The translations under genes were made by a program, and so were the position numbers. The notes below the pieces were generated by a model. The model ran no database searches. It had not been told where the DNA came from and was given only the letters and a program-made list of their open reading frames with translations. Positions 44,895 to 54,872 of a stretch of DNA of 64,000 nt are shown here, one piece after another. The DNA comes from Lentisphaerota bacterium (GTDB lineage Bacteria > Verrucomicrobiota > Kiritimatiellia > UBA8416 > JAIOPI01), in NCBI GenBank assembly GCA_021413965.1, contig JAIOPI010000030.1, forward strand, positions 151,426 through 215,425. Reading direction: 5' to 3'. How positions within the stretch are numbered: the stretch's first letter is position 1; every line of letters begins with the position of its first letter.

Positions 44895-46993
44895 GATGGA
44901 CGCAGGCAATCGTAGCGGCCGCATCGTGGGGGCCGGTTCTCCCATGCGGACGTCAGAGAGAGAGGCCGCCGCTGAAAACCAGGCACGCTCCGTCACGGCT
45001 TCATGCGGGCCTGATGCTCCTGGTGTTTCTCCACGTGCCCGGCGTGGTCCCTGGCGCAACGCCCTTGGAACTCGACATCACCATCAGCAACGCTGTGGAC
45101 AGTCAATTTTCCTTTGCTACCGGAGCCAACTCCAATAAGCCGGGCGGAATCGTGGGCGTCGCGCTGGACGGGGAGCTTGTCTTCCAGCGGGCCTACGGGA
45201 TGGCGGATGTTGCCGGAGGTGTCCCCAACTCCGTTGCGGCGCCCTTCTACCTGGCTTCCTGTTCCAAGCAGTTCACGGCCATGAGCGTGCTGCTCTGTCA
45301 GGAAATGGGGTTGCTCAGAACGGCTGATGAGATTCGTCAGTACATTCCCGAACTACATACCAGCTTCAACGGTGTAACCATCCAGCACATGCTCAACATG
45401 ATCAGCGCGATCTACGATACCGGCACGGGGAATCAATCGCAAACGGCAACCGGTATGCTCGCCGGGTTGTTGATGGAGGGGGAATACGGGATTGTTGCGG
45501 CAGAGAAGCCAATCGGCAGCACGTTGAAGTACTGCAATATGAATTACGTCCTGCTGGGGATCGTCGTGGAAAGAGTGTCCGGGAGGACCCTGCGCCAATT
45601 CGCGCACGACGAGATCTTTTCAAGACTGGGGATGACGGGCACGGATATTCGCGACACGGCCACCATGGTGGTGACCAACCAGCCCAACGGGTACGATGCA
45701 AGTCTGGTGCTCTGGAGCACGGCCTCCTCGAACTCGCCCGCAACCGGGTCTACCGGAGTCAGTTCGACGCTGGCCGATCTGGTGACGTGGCATGAGAATT
45801 TCTACGTGAACAAACTGGGGGATGCGAACCAATCCCTGATTGCGACCATGGAGACAGCGGGGCGCTATACCAGCGGCACTCATATTGGGCAACCAGCCTC
45901 CGGCGGGGGCTTGCCATCGTACGCCTGTGGGGTCATGCCGGACTCCTATGCAGGGAATGCGCGGGTATGGCATACCGGACGGTGGATGGGATTCAAGACC
46001 GCCATGTGCCGATACCCGAACCTTCATCTGTCCGTTTTCATTCTGATGAATCGCGATGACCAGTTACCATCCTTTCAAACCGTCGCCGACGCCTTTCTGA
46101 ACAACGTGCGCTTTGCAAATAATCCCCCGCCTTCGTCGGCTCAGCAGGGGACGCCCTACCATTTCAGGTATAGCGCCACTGGCGCGCCCAAGCCTGTGTT
46201 TACGCTCGAGAGCGGAGCGTTTCCAGATGGCGTGTTTCTCAACACCGACGGCACGGTAGCCGGAACACCAGTCGTTCCGGGTGATTTTGCCGGCGTAACC
46301 AAGGCGACCAGCGGGGCCAAAACCCGGACGCAGGCCTTCACCATTCACGTTGACCCGGCTTCCCCGCTCCGCATCACGGCTTCCAGCCTTGGGAATGGGG
46401 CTATACTGCCGGCCGGAGCCATCGACGTGCCGTACGGCGCATCGGCCAGTTTTACGAATATCCCAGCCCCCTGGTATCACATTGGCGCCGTGGACGTTGA
46501 TGGGGTCATGATGGGAACCCCTTCAGTCTATACCTTCACCAACGTGATTGCCGGCCATACCATCCAGGTCCGTTTCGCGGCCGACACCGCGATAAGCAAC
46601 ACGCCGGCGTGGTGGCTGGCTGAGGCGAGTTCCGCGTGGACGAATGACCTGAATACGGCCGCGTCACATGATCAGGATGGCGACGGGCTTTTCACCTGGC
46701 AGGAATACATTGCCGGCACGCACCCGACGAATCCGGCGAGCGTCTTTGCATTGCATACCACGTGGACGGGCGGACAATGGACGGTCAGGCTGGCGACCGT
46801 CGAACCGGGGGCCCCGTACGAAGGGGTGAACCGGTACTACTCGTTCGATTCACGGCCAAGCATGGTCGGTGCCGAATGGGAACCGGTGCCAGGACTGACG
46901 GATGTTCGTGGCACGGGGCAAGTCCTGACCTGCTCAGGCATGGATAGTGCCTCGAACCGTTTCTATCGGGGCAGAGTGTGGCTCGCGCCCTAG
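44891..46993 (+). CDS. Secreted beta-lactamase-fold serine hydrolase with C-terminal repeat module
   Basis: 700 residues from a GTG that overlaps the previous stop; a hydrophobic export signal lies at about 38-56, so a later start is possible. The beta-lactamase/class-C-like domain (about 70-410) has the SxxK motif in ASCSKQF, the YxN motif in KYCNMNY and the HxG motif in WHTGRW, so the serine active site looks intact. An Ig-like domain (about 415-500), a repeat-like region, and a C-terminal module with DQDGDGLFTWQEYIAGTHP and a conserved 100-residue tail follow. Members act as esterases, peptidases or D-amino-acid hydrolases. Confidence 0.85.
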   Translation: MRWTQAIVAAASWGPVLPCGRQRERPPLKTRHAPSRLHAGLMLLVFLHVPGVVPGATPLELDITISNAVDSQFSFATGANSNKPGGIVGVALDGELVFQRAYGMADVAGGVPNSVAAPFYLASCSKQFTAMSVLLCQEMGLLRTADEIRQYIPELHTSFNGVTIQHMLNMISAIYDTGTGNQSQTATGMLAGLLMEGEYGIVAAEKPIGSTLKYCNMNYVLLGIVVERVSGRTLRQFAHDEIFSRLGMTGTDIRDTATMVVTNQPNGYDASLVLWSTASSNSPATGSTGVSSTLADLVTWHENFYVNKLGDANQSLIATMETAGRYTSGTHIGQPASGGGLPSYACGVMPDSYAGNARVWHTGRWMGFKTAMCRYPNLHLSVFILMNRDDQLPSFQTVADAFLNNVRFANNPPPSSAQQGTPYHFRYSATGAPKPVFTLESGAFPDGVFLNTDGTVAGTPVVPGDFAGVTKATSGAKTRTQAFTIHVDPASPLRITASSLGNGAILPAGAIDVPYGASASFTNIPAPWYHIGAVDVDGVMMGTPSVYTFTNVIAGHTIQVRFAADTAISNTPAWWLAEASSAWTNDLNTAASHDQDGDGLFTWQEYIAGTHPTNPASVFALHTTWTGGQWTVRLATVEPGAPYEGVNRYYSFDSRPSMVGAEWEPVPGLTDVRGTGQVLTCSGMDSASNRFYRGRVWLAP

Positions 46994-47126
46994 CCGCAAC
47001 CGGCTGGGCTGCGAGATGAAAGGCTGAACTCGCCAACAAGTCCCAGCCCACCGTTTTACCGCCCAGGCCGGCGCGGATATCGTGCCGGGCGCACGGTGAC
47101 GCGAGAGCGGTCTCGCGCGTTCGCCC

Positions 47127-47357
47127 TTAATCCACGTTGTGGCCAATGACGCCACCGGCGACGCCGCCAGCGGCTCCGCCCAGGACGGCGCCCTTGGTCC
47201 CGCCAATGGCCCCGCCAACCACCGCGCCGCTGCCGGTGCCGATGACGGCGCCCTTCTCCGTATGGTTCAGCTTGTTCCAAGTGGAGCAGGCCGACAGGCT
47301 GCAGATGGTGACGATCGCGGCGGCGAACAAAACGGCCTTGCGACAGAACCGGTTCAT
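47127..47357 (-). CDS. Glycine-zipper lipoprotein
   Basis: 76 residues. A lipoprotein signal with lipobox LSAC places the acyl-Cys at about residue 24. The rest is a glycine-zipper (GAVIGTGSGAVVGGAIGGTKG, then GGAAGGVAGGVIG), the pattern of YMGG/OmpA-anchor-like small lipoproteins that insert as helices in membranes. It probably sits in the outer membrane. The function is unknown. Confidence 0.8.
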   Translation of the reverse strand: MNRFCRKAVLFAAAIVTICSLSACSTWNKLNHTEKGAVIGTGSGAVVGGAIGGTKGAVLGGAAGGVAGGVIGHNVD

Positions 47358-47573
47358 GATGGCATCCCCCTATAGTATGTGAAGGTCGACTGCCACCAGC
47401 CTACGCGGAGGCGAGGGGGCCGGGTATGGGGTGTAACCCTTCCTTGTGGGGCGGGGGCAGGAGACGCGGGGGCGGTCGGAAGGGCGCTTTCCTGCTTGAC
47501 GGTGTACTAGGGGATGTCTCAAAGTTGCTAATCACCTTTTTGTGCAGGTAGCGGCTAAGGCAGGACACATTCG

Positions 47574-48608
47574 ATGGGACTGTTCAGCAACTTCTTGGGG
47601 CTTTTCTCGAACGATATCGGGATCGATCTGGGGACGGCCAACACCCTGGTTTACGTCAAGGACCGCGGGATCGTCCTCCGAGAGCCATCGGTGGTGGCGG
47701 TCCAGGCGGGAACGAAGCGCATTCTGGCAGTCGGTGAAGAGGCGAAGCGGATGCTGGGGCGGACCCCCGGTAATATTGTCGCCATTCGCCCCATGAAGGC
47801 GGGCGTGATCGCAGATTTTGAGATCACCGAAGCCATGCTGCGCTATTTCGTGAAGAAGATTCATAACCGGCGGAAGATGGTGCGTCCGCGCATCATCATC
47901 GCGGTGCCGAGTGACATTACCGAAGTGGAAAAACGGGCGGTAAAAGACTCGGCCACCCGCGCCGGCGCACGGGAGGTATTCCTAATTGAGGAGCCGATGG
48001 CCGCGGCCATCGGCGTGGGACTCCCTGTGCAGGAGCCGGCTGGCAACATGATCGTGGACATCGGGGGCGGCACCACGGAAGTGGCGTTGATCTCCCTGGC
48101 CGGGATTGTGTTCAGCCGATCCGTTCGCGTAGGCGGCGACCAAATGGACGAGTGTATCGTCCAGTATATGAAGCGGGTTTACAATTTGATGATTGGCGAG
48201 CGTACGGCCGAGGAGATCAAGATCTCCATGGGCTCAGCCTATCCGGTGGAACAGGAAGTGACCCGGGAAGTGAAGGGACGCGACCTGGTGGCCGGGCTGC
48301 CGAAGACGCTCACGATCACCTCGGAGGAGATCCGGGAAGCCCTGCAGGAGCCAATTTCAGCCATTGTGGATGCGATTCGCGTGACCTTGGAACGCTGCCC
48401 GCCGGAGCTATCGGCCGACCTAGTCGACCGTGGCATGATTCTGGCTGGCGGCGGCGCGCTGCTCACCGGTTTGGACAAGCTCATCGCGGAGCAGACCGGT
48501 TTGCCGGTGCACTTGGCGGATGATCCGCTGAGCGCCGTGGCCGAGGGAACGGGTGTCGTGCTCAACGAGCTGAACTTCCTGCGCCGGTCCGCCACGGACC
48601 GGACCTGA
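47574..48608 (+). CDS. mreB: Rod-shape-determining protein MreB
   Basis: 344 residues. An actin-fold ATPase that forms filaments under the inner membrane and guides elongation. The phosphate-1 motif [15 protein letters not shown], the phosphate-2 motif [15 protein letters not shown] and the adenosine motif [13 protein letters not shown] are clear. It heads the mreB-mreC-mreD-mrdA-rodA-rng cluster. A weak promoter-like pair (TTGACG at 47496-47501, TCAAAG at 47519-47524) lies upstream. The first 15 bases of the gene are identical to those of rng (MGLFS). Confidence 0.97.
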   Translation: MGLFSNFLGLFSNDIGIDLGTANTLVYVKDRGIVLREPSVVAVQAGTKRILAVGEEAKRMLGRTPGNIVAIRPMKAGVIADFEITEAMLRYFVKKIHNRRKMVRPRIIIAVPSDITEVEKRAVKDSATRAGAREVFLIEEPMAAAIGVGLPVQEPAGNMIVDIGGGTTEVALISLAGIVFSRSVRVGGDQMDECIVQYMKRVYNLMIGERTAEEIKISMGSAYPVEQEVTREVKGRDLVAGLPKTLTITSEEIREALQEPISAIVDAIRVTLERCPPELSADLVDRGMILAGGGALLTGLDKLIAEQTGLPVHLADDPLSAVAEGTGVVLNELNFLRRSATDRT

Positions 48609-48653
48609 CCGGACCCATCAAATTGCCGCCCGCACGAAGCGCGTGCTGAGCCT

Positions 48654-48673
48654 GTGTCTCCGGTGTGAGACAC
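48654..48673 (+). other. Hairpin between mreB and mreC
   Basis: GTGTCTC and GAGACAC form a perfect 7-base stem with a 6-base loop (CGGTGT), directly abutting an in-frame ATG at 48674. It may lower read-through or block that ATG, leaving the downstream GTG as the mreC start. Confidence 0.4.
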
Positions 48674-48706
48674 ATGGCCAGCGGATATCGGGAGCAAGGG
48701 CGGTCT

Positions 48707-49555
48707 GTGTCTGGTAAACAATACGTGGTGGTCATCAGTCTGCTGCTGGTGATCCTCGTGCTGCTCAATCTGCCGTCGCCGGAGGCCTTGCGCGTCAAGG
48801 CCGCCACCCGCGACAACCTGACCCCCTTCGAGAGCCTGGTCACGTTCCTGTCCCGTCAAGTACGGGGGCTGGGCTGGTATCTGTCGGGGGTCTGGCATGC
48901 GCCGGAATCCGAGCAGGCCCTGCGGACGGAGAATGCGGAGCTGCGGCGGGAGCTGTGGAGCCTGCGCGGCATGCAGGAAGAGAACGCGGCGCTGCGGGAG
49001 ATGGCGGGCGTCAAGCAGCAGCGCAAGGAGCGGTTGCTGCTGGCAGAGGTGGTGGCGCGGGGCGACGCGACGGGCTGGTGGCAGACGATTCGCGTGAATC
49101 GCGGGGCGCGCGACGGCGTGCGTCCGGGGCTGCCGGTGCTGACCAGTCGCGGGCTCGTCGGGCGGACCACCGAGGTGGCCGGGCACAGCTGCGAGGTGCT
49201 GTTGATCACGGACCCGACGTCGCAGGTGTCTTGTCGCGTGGGGCAGGCGGGCACGTTTGGCGTGTTGCGGGGTGAAGGGGTGAGCGTTGGCGGGGATCCG
49301 CGGCTGGCCATGCTGCAGAACACGCCGCAGACCAAGCTTGAGTACTTGCCGGCGGACCAGGCGGCAGCGAAGGATGACGAGGTCTTCACGTCGGGGCTGG
49401 GCGGCATTTATCCGGGGGGCATTCCCATCGGGCGGATCAGTGTGGTGCGGCTGGACCCCTCGCAGCTCTACATGGAGGCGAGCGTGCAGCCGGCGGCGGA
49501 GCTCAGCTCGTTGCATTACGTCTTCATCATGCTGACGGCGGGAGGGGTGCCATGA
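48707..49555 (+). CDS. mreC: Rod-shape-determining protein MreC
   Basis: 282 residues from the GTG at 48707, which has AAGGG six bases upstream. An ATG at 48674 is in frame but directly follows a hairpin and lacks a ribosome site. One N-terminal membrane segment (about 6-24) is followed by a coiled coil (about 65-105) and the two beta-barrel periplasmic core with the usual LLITDPTSQVSCRV and GIYPGGIPIGRI stretches. It links MreB to the cell-wall synthases. Its stop overlaps the mreD start. Confidence 0.92.
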   Translation: MSGKQYVVVISLLLVILVLLNLPSPEALRVKAATRDNLTPFESLVTFLSRQVRGLGWYLSGVWHAPESEQALRTENAELRRELWSLRGMQEENAALREMAGVKQQRKERLLLAEVVARGDATGWWQTIRVNRGARDGVRPGLPVLTSRGLVGRTTEVAGHSCEVLLITDPTSQVSCRVGQAGTFGVLRGEGVSVGGDPRLAMLQNTPQTKLEYLPADQAAAKDDEVFTSGLGGIYPGGIPIGRISVVRLDPSQLYMEASVQPAAELSSLHYVFIMLTAGGVP

Positions 49556-50091
49556 CCTGGGTGGTCATGTTTCTGGCGGCGGTGGGCGCCGGGTTCCTGC
49601 AGGTGCTGCTGCCCGGGCCGGCGTGGCTGGGCCAGGCGAAGTGGCCGCTGCTCCTGGCGCTCGTGATCTACTATGCGCTGCAGCGTGAAACCGAGGTCAT
49701 GCTCGTGGCGGGCGTGCTGGCGGGGTTCATGCAGGACGCGTTGAGCCCGGGGCCGCTGGGCTTGTCCGCCGTGGTGTTCGTGCTGGTGGGCTGGAGCCTG
49801 ACGCGGTTCCGCGAGCTGCTGATGAGCGAGGCGGTGGTGACGCAGGCGTTTTTCGGATTGGCGGGGGCGGTGGTGGCGGGCCTGGCGCAGTACCTGCTGC
49901 TGTTGGGCACGCACGCGGTGGCGCTGTCGGCGCTGACCGTGCTGCACAAGACGGTGGGCCTGGCGGTCGAGGGGCTGGTGTGCACGCCGCTGGTGTTCTG
50001 GAGCGTGGGACAGGTGGACCGGCTGGTGGGCAATACGCGCACGGCCAAGGAAGTGGAAGGGACCGAGGGTGAACTGGACGGAATTACTTAA
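49552..50091 (+). CDS. mreD: Rod-shape-determining protein MreD
   Basis: 179 residues with about five membrane segments (MFLAAVGAGFLQVLL, LLLALVIYY, VMLVAGVLAGFMQDALSPGPLGLSAVVFVLVGW) and the family pattern of an acidic residue in LAGFMQDA. It is a small membrane partner of MreC. ATGA overlap with mreC and a 23-base overlap with mrdA show tight coupling. Confidence 0.9.
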   Translation: MTWVVMFLAAVGAGFLQVLLPGPAWLGQAKWPLLLALVIYYALQRETEVMLVAGVLAGFMQDALSPGPLGLSAVVFVLVGWSLTRFRELLMSEAVVTQAFFGLAGAVVAGLAQYLLLLGTHAVALSALTVLHKTVGLAVEGLVCTPLVFWSVGQVDRLVGNTRTAKEVEGTEGELDGIT

Positions 50092-51868
50092 CGACGAGGG
50101 CATCCGCCTGCGGCTGCTGCTCGTCGGGATGCTGGGCGCCTTCCTGGCGCTGACGGCGTTCTTTTGGAATGTCCAGGTGGTCCGCCACCCGGAGTTCCAG
50201 TCCAGCCAGACGCAGCAGAGCATGCGCGGGGTGCGGCTGCCGGGGCCGCGCGGGCGGATATGGGACCGCCGCGGGGTGCTGCTGGCAGGCAACCGCCCGA
50301 GCTACGGCATCGCGCTGTACGTCGAGGAACTGCGCCAGCCGGGGCAGGCGTCCAACACCGTCAACAAGGTGGAGGCGGTGCTGGACACGCTGAGCCGCCG
50401 CCTGGGGCTGCCGCGTGAGCTGACGCGCAGCGAGATCGAGATGCACATCCGGAAGCGGCGGCCGCTGCCGCTGGTGGCGTGGCGCGGCATCGACACGCGC
50501 GCGATGGCGCGCTGGGCGGAGATGCCGGAGCCCGTGCCCGGGGCGGACATTGTGGTCGAGCCGGTGCGCGAGTATCCCGAGCCGACGCTGGCGGCGCACG
50601 TGCTGGGCCACGTGGGGAGGATGGATCCGGGGCCCAACGAGAACTACGATTACTATCTCCCCGACATGGAGGGGAAGGCCGGCATGGAGCTGAGCCTGAA
50701 CAGCCGGCTGTCGGGTGAAGCGGGCGGGCGGCTGCTGCAGGTGGACGCCTCGGGCTTCACGCACCGCGAGCAGTCCGAGAAGCCGCCACGACCGGGCGAG
50801 GATGTCGTGCTGACGCTGGACGCGGCGATTCAGCGGCTGGCGGAGGCGGGGTTGGCGGGCGAGCGCGGGGCGTGCGTGGTGCTGGATCCACGCAATGGCG
50901 ACGTGCTGGCGCTCGCGAGCGCGCCGGGCTTTTCGGTCGAGGCGCTGCGCGACGTGGCCCGCTATGCGGCGCTGGCGAAGGATCCGAACCGCCCCTTCGT
51001 GCACCGGGCCATCGCGGGCACGTACCCGCCGGGCAGCACGTTCAAGCCGCTGGTGGCGATTGCGGCACTGGAGAACGGGCGCGCCACGGCCGACACGATC
51101 TTCGACTGCCCGGGGTACTACGACATGGGCGGGTTCAAGATCGCCTGCTGGCGCACGAGCGGTCACGGGCCGCTGATGCTGCGCACGGCGATCGAGCAGT
51201 CCTGCAACGCCTACTTCTGCGCGCTGGGGGTGCAGTGCGGCTACCCGCGCATCTACCACATGGCGGAGGCCATGGGGTTTGGCCACGCGACGGGGATCGA
51301 GCTCGCGCACGAGGCGTCGGGACTGCTGCCGGATGCCACCTGGAAGGAGCGGGTGCATCACGACGGCTGGCGCGTCGGCGACACGGCCAACATTTCGATC
51401 GGGCAGGGCTACCTGCTGGTGACGCCGCTGCAGATGGCGGTGTTTGCCGCCACGATTGCCAACGGCGGCTACGTGTACCGTCCGCGCCTGGTGGCCGAAC
51501 ACGCGGAGGGCGACCTGGTGAACGACATGCGCTGGTCGCCCGCCACGCTGGAGGTGGTGCGCGGGGGCATGACGGACGTGGTGGAGAGTCCGACGGGCAC
51601 GGGCAAGCGCGTGAAGCTGACGGACGTGCGGGTGGCGGGCAAGACCGGCAGCGCGGAATACGGGCCGCGCGACAAGCGCCGCAAGTACGCCTGGATGATC
51701 ACCTTTGCGCCGGTCGAGGCGCCGCGCTATGTGGCGGTCATGGTGATCGAGGATGCGATCTCCGGCGGCATCAGCACGGCGCCGCGCCTGCACGACGTGT
51801 TGACCGGGATCTTTGCGCTCGAGCGCGGGCTGCCCCCGCCGGTGGCGCCGGAAGGAGGCCGCGGATGA
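50069..51868 (+). CDS. mrdA: Penicillin-binding protein 2 (elongation transpeptidase)
   Basis: 599 residues from a GTG at 50069, with GGAAGG eight bases upstream. One N-terminal membrane segment (about 15-35), the PBP dimerisation domain (about 50-230), then the transpeptidase domain with SxxK at about S323 (GSTFKPL), SxN in SCNAYF and KTG at about K525 (KTGSAE). It cross-links peptidoglycan during rod elongation, with RodA as the glycosyltransferase partner. The start lies inside mreD. Confidence 0.95.
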   Translation: MNWTELLNDEGIRLRLLLVGMLGAFLALTAFFWNVQVVRHPEFQSSQTQQSMRGVRLPGPRGRIWDRRGVLLAGNRPSYGIALYVEELRQPGQASNTVNKVEAVLDTLSRRLGLPRELTRSEIEMHIRKRRPLPLVAWRGIDTRAMARWAEMPEPVPGADIVVEPVREYPEPTLAAHVLGHVGRMDPGPNENYDYYLPDMEGKAGMELSLNSRLSGEAGGRLLQVDASGFTHREQSEKPPRPGEDVVLTLDAAIQRLAEAGLAGERGACVVLDPRNGDVLALASAPGFSVEALRDVARYAALAKDPNRPFVHRAIAGTYPPGSTFKPLVAIAALENGRATADTIFDCPGYYDMGGFKIACWRTSGHGPLMLRTAIEQSCNAYFCALGVQCGYPRIYHMAEAMGFGHATGIELAHEASGLLPDATWKERVHHDGWRVGDTANISIGQGYLLVTPLQMAVFAATIANGGYVYRPRLVAEHAEGDLVNDMRWSPATLEVVRGGMTDVVESPTGTGKRVKLTDVRVAGKTGSAEYGPRDKRRKYAWMITFAPVEAPRYVAVMVIEDAISGGISTAPRLHDVLTGIFALERGLPPPVAPEGGRG

Positions 51869-53082
51869 GCCTGGCCCACCGTTGGCGCCTCCTGCGCAGC
51901 ACCAACTGGCTGATGACCGCCGCGATCCTCGCGCTGGTGTCGATCGGCATTCTCTTCATCTACAGCGCCTGCTTCGTGCGCGACGACCGGCCCATGCGCG
52001 ACCTCTACCAGCGCCAGATCTACTGGGCGGTGGCGGGCTTTGGCGCGTACCTGTTCTTCGCGCTGACGGATTACCGGCACTGGCGGCGCTGGGCCTGGGC
52101 CGCGTACGCGGGCTCGCTGGTGCTGCTGGTCGTGGTGCTTGTGGTGGGCACCAAGATCTACGGGGCGCGGCGCTGGCTGATGGTGGGGCCCATCGGGCTG
52201 CAGCCGTCCGAGATCGCCAAGCTGGCGGTGGTCTTCGTGCTGGCGCGCCGGCTGAGCCGCCCCGGGGAGAACCTCGGCCACCTCCAGCCGCTCATGGAGG
52301 TGCTGGCCCTGGTGGGGGTGCCCTGCCTGCTGATCATGAAGGAGCCGGACCTCGGCTCGGCGCTGGTGCTGGCCCCCGTAACGCTGGCGATGATGTTCGT
52401 CGCGGGGGTTCCGTACCGCGTGCTGGGGCTGATGGGGCTCACGGGCGTGGCGGTCGCGGCGCTGGTGCTGGCCACCATGTTCCTGCCGCAGGCGATCGGC
52501 GTGAGCGAGGCCCACCAGCAGACCATGATGAAGGCCGTGGGGCTGAGCGCCTACCACCGCGACCGCGTCATGACATTCCTGGATGCGGACCGCGATCCGC
52601 TGGGCGCGGGCTGGAACAAGCGGCAGTCCGAAATTGCCGTCGGCTCGGGCGGGCTGAGCGGCAAGGGGTACCTGAAGGGCACGCAGAACGTGCTGGGCTT
52701 CCTGCCGCGCTCGGTGGCGCCCACGGATTTCATCTTCTCGGTGATCGCGGAGGAAAAAGGGTTCGTCGGGTCCGTCACCGTCCTGGGCCTTTTTGCGGTG
52801 GTGCTGGTGTGCGGCATCCGCGCGGCGCTCATGGCCCAGGACCGGCTCGGGCGGCTGCTCTGTACAGGTGTCGTGACGATGTTGTTCATTCATGTGTTTA
52901 TCAATACGGCGATGACGGTGGGACTGGTGCCGATCACGGGCATCCCGCTGCCGCTGCTTAGCTATGGAGGCTCGTTCATGATGGTGGTCATGTCGGCGCT
53001 CGGCATGGTGCAGAGCGTGTATGTCCGGTCACAACGCACCGGATTGAGTTTTGAGCAAGGCGTGCTGGGATACGCGGTTTGA
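51865..53082 (+). CDS. rodA: Peptidoglycan glycosyltransferase RodA
   Basis: 405 residues from the ATG at 51865, which overlaps the mrdA stop as ATGA and has GGAGG six bases upstream. A SEDS membrane protein with about ten segments. The family features are GARRWLMVGPIGLQPSEIAKLA, KEPDLGSALV, GGLSGKGYLKGTQN and the PLPLLSYGGS motif near the end. It polymerises glycan strands with PBP2. Confidence 0.96.
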   Translation: MSLAHRWRLLRSTNWLMTAAILALVSIGILFIYSACFVRDDRPMRDLYQRQIYWAVAGFGAYLFFALTDYRHWRRWAWAAYAGSLVLLVVVLVVGTKIYGARRWLMVGPIGLQPSEIAKLAVVFVLARRLSRPGENLGHLQPLMEVLALVGVPCLLIMKEPDLGSALVLAPVTLAMMFVAGVPYRVLGLMGLTGVAVAALVLATMFLPQAIGVSEAHQQTMMKAVGLSAYHRDRVMTFLDADRDPLGAGWNKRQSEIAVGSGGLSGKGYLKGTQNVLGFLPRSVAPTDFIFSVIAEEKGFVGSVTVLGLFAVVLVCGIRAALMAQDRLGRLLCTGVVTMLFIHVFINTAMTVGLVPITGIPLPLLSYGGSFMMVVMSALGMVQSVYVRSQRTGLSFEQGVLGYAV

Positions 53083-53113
53083 AGGAAGGGTGAGGCGGTT
53101 GGACATGGGTACC

Positions 53114-53232
53114 GGGTTCGGGGTTCAGGGTTCAGGACGGACGAAGAAACCGGCGGCCTCCGCCGGTGCCGGTGTCAGTCCTGAACCCCGAACCCTGAAC
53201 CCTGTGTCCTGAACCCTGACGCCTGACCCTGG
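53114..53232. repeat. Opposed GGGTTCA-type heptamer arrays
   Basis: In the gap between rodA and rng, GGGTTCGGGGTTCAGGGTTC occurs on the plus strand (53114-53138). Its inverted form CCTGAACCCCGAACCCTGAA follows (53178-53203), then a degenerate third set (to 53232). The unit is about 7 bases. A GC-rich hairpin core (CCGGCGG-CCTCCGCCGG) lies between. No ORF is present in the gap. Confidence 0.7.
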
Positions 53233-53250
53233 CAATCGAAGGAGACAACG

Positions 53251-54834
53251 ATGGGACTGTTCAGTTTTCTGAAGCGACGGAAGTCGGAGCGCGAAATCAT
53301 CATCAATGCGGAGAGCCTGGAAACCCGCGTGGCGGTGGTGGAGAGCGGACGGCTTGAGGAATTCCTGGTGGAGCATGCCACCAAGGAGCGGATTGTCGGC
53401 AGCATATTCAAGGGGCGGATCCAGAACCTGGAGCACGACCTGCAGGCCGCGTTCGTCAACATTGGCCTGAGCAAGAATGCCTTCCTGCATTACTGGGACA
53501 TGGTGCCGGACGGAGATGCCCAGCTCGAGATCGAAGAGGGGACGCCGCGCCGCCGGCAGTCGCGCTGGAAGCGCATCTCCAACGAGGAGGTAGAGCAGCG
53601 CTTCAAGCCGGGGACGGAAATCGTGGTGCAGGTTACCAAGGGGGCGATCGGGACGAAGGGGCCGCGGGTGACCGCCAACCTGAGCATCCCGGGGCGCTAC
53701 CTCGTGATGGTGCCGGGCACCAAGCTCAAGGGCGTGTCGCGCAAGATCGGCGACGACGCGGAGCGCCAGCGCCTGAAGCGCCTGCTCGCGCGCCTGCCGA
53801 CGCCGGCCGACGCGGGGCTGATCGTGCGCACGGCCGCCGACGGCAGCCGCCGCTCGAGCTTCGTGCGGGACCTGAAGGGGCTGCTGGTGTGCTGGGAGGA
53901 CCTGCAGCGGGCGATTGCCGAACAGCCCGCGCCCTGCTGCGTGTACCGCGAGCCCGAGCTGGTGGAGCGCGTGGTGCGCGACTGGCTGACGGAGGACGTG
54001 GACCGCATCGTCATCGACAACCGCGAGCACTTCGAGCGCATCCGCGATCTGGCGGCGCGCATCTCCCGCCGCACGCGCGGGCGGGTGTACCTCTACGAGG
54101 GCGAGGCCCCGATTTTCGAGCACTACGGGGTGGAGCGCCAGATCGAGGAGGCCTTCCGGCGGACGGTGAACCTCAAGTCCGGCGGCTGCATCGTGCTGGA
54201 CGAGACGGAGGCGCTGATCTCGATCGACGTCAACACGGGGCGCCACAAGGGGCACGGAAATTCCCAGGAGGACGCCATCCTGGAGGTCAACACGGAGGCG
54301 GTCGAGGAGGTGGCCCGCCAGCTGCGGCTGCGCAACATCGGCGGCATCGTGGTGCTGGACTTGATCGACATGAAGTCGCGCAAGCACCAGCAGGCCGTGT
54401 ACCGCACGATGAAGGAGGCGTTGAAGCGTGACAGGGCGCGCACCAATGTGCTACCCATATCGGAACTGGGGCTGCTGGAGATGACCCGCCAGCGCGTTGA
54501 GGAGAGCCTGCAGTCTTCACTCAACGTGGACTGCCCGTATTGCCACGGGCGCGGGTACGTGAAATCCCCGCTGGGGATGAGCGTGGCGATCCAGCGGCAG
54601 ATCGGGGCGATCATGCGCAAGCGCCGCGGCTCGGCCGCACGCAAGCTGCAGATCATTGTGCACCCCACGGTGCTGGAGCGCCTGCGGACGGCGGACGAGC
54701 AGTTCCTGGTGGACATTCAGACCAAGTTTGAAGGGGAGCTGACCTTCAAGTCTGATCCCGGCAAGCACATGGAATACTTCGCCATCAACGACAGCGTGAC
54801 GAACGAAACGCTGTACTCGAGCATGGACCGGTAG
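53251..54834 (+). CDS. rng: Ribonuclease G/E
   Basis: 527 residues with GGAG upstream of the ATG. An S1-like RNA-binding part near the N-terminus (ERIVGSIFKGRIQNLEHDLQA, AAFVNIGLSKNAFLHYWD), the RNase-H-like catalytic domain with DETEALISIDVNTG and LDLIDMK carrying the metal-binding Asp residues, and a zinc-link CPYCHGRGYVKS. It lacks the long disordered RNase E tail, so it is the shorter RNase G type. It follows rodA, a common arrangement. Confidence 0.95.
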   Translation: MGLFSFLKRRKSEREIIINAESLETRVAVVESGRLEEFLVEHATKERIVGSIFKGRIQNLEHDLQAAFVNIGLSKNAFLHYWDMVPDGDAQLEIEEGTPRRRQSRWKRISNEEVEQRFKPGTEIVVQVTKGAIGTKGPRVTANLSIPGRYLVMVPGTKLKGVSRKIGDDAERQRLKRLLARLPTPADAGLIVRTAADGSRRSSFVRDLKGLLVCWEDLQRAIAEQPAPCCVYREPELVERVVRDWLTEDVDRIVIDNREHFERIRDLAARISRRTRGRVYLYEGEAPIFEHYGVERQIEEAFRRTVNLKSGGCIVLDETEALISIDVNTGRHKGHGNSQEDAILEVNTEAVEEVARQLRLRNIGGIVVLDLIDMKSRKHQQAVYRTMKEALKRDRARTNVLPISELGLLEMTRQRVEESLQSSLNVDCPYCHGRGYVKSPLGMSVAIQRQIGAIMRKRRGSAARKLQIIVHPTVLERLRTADEQFLVDIQTKFEGELTFKSDPGKHMEYFAINDSVTNETLYSSMDR

Positions 54835-54872
54835 TCGTCGCGCGCGTCGCGCCGGCTAAATGGGGGGCGGGA

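Noticed and set aside
53114..53232. Heptamer arrays as a CRISPR array
   Set aside because: Units are about 7 bases with no spacers and no cas genes nearby.
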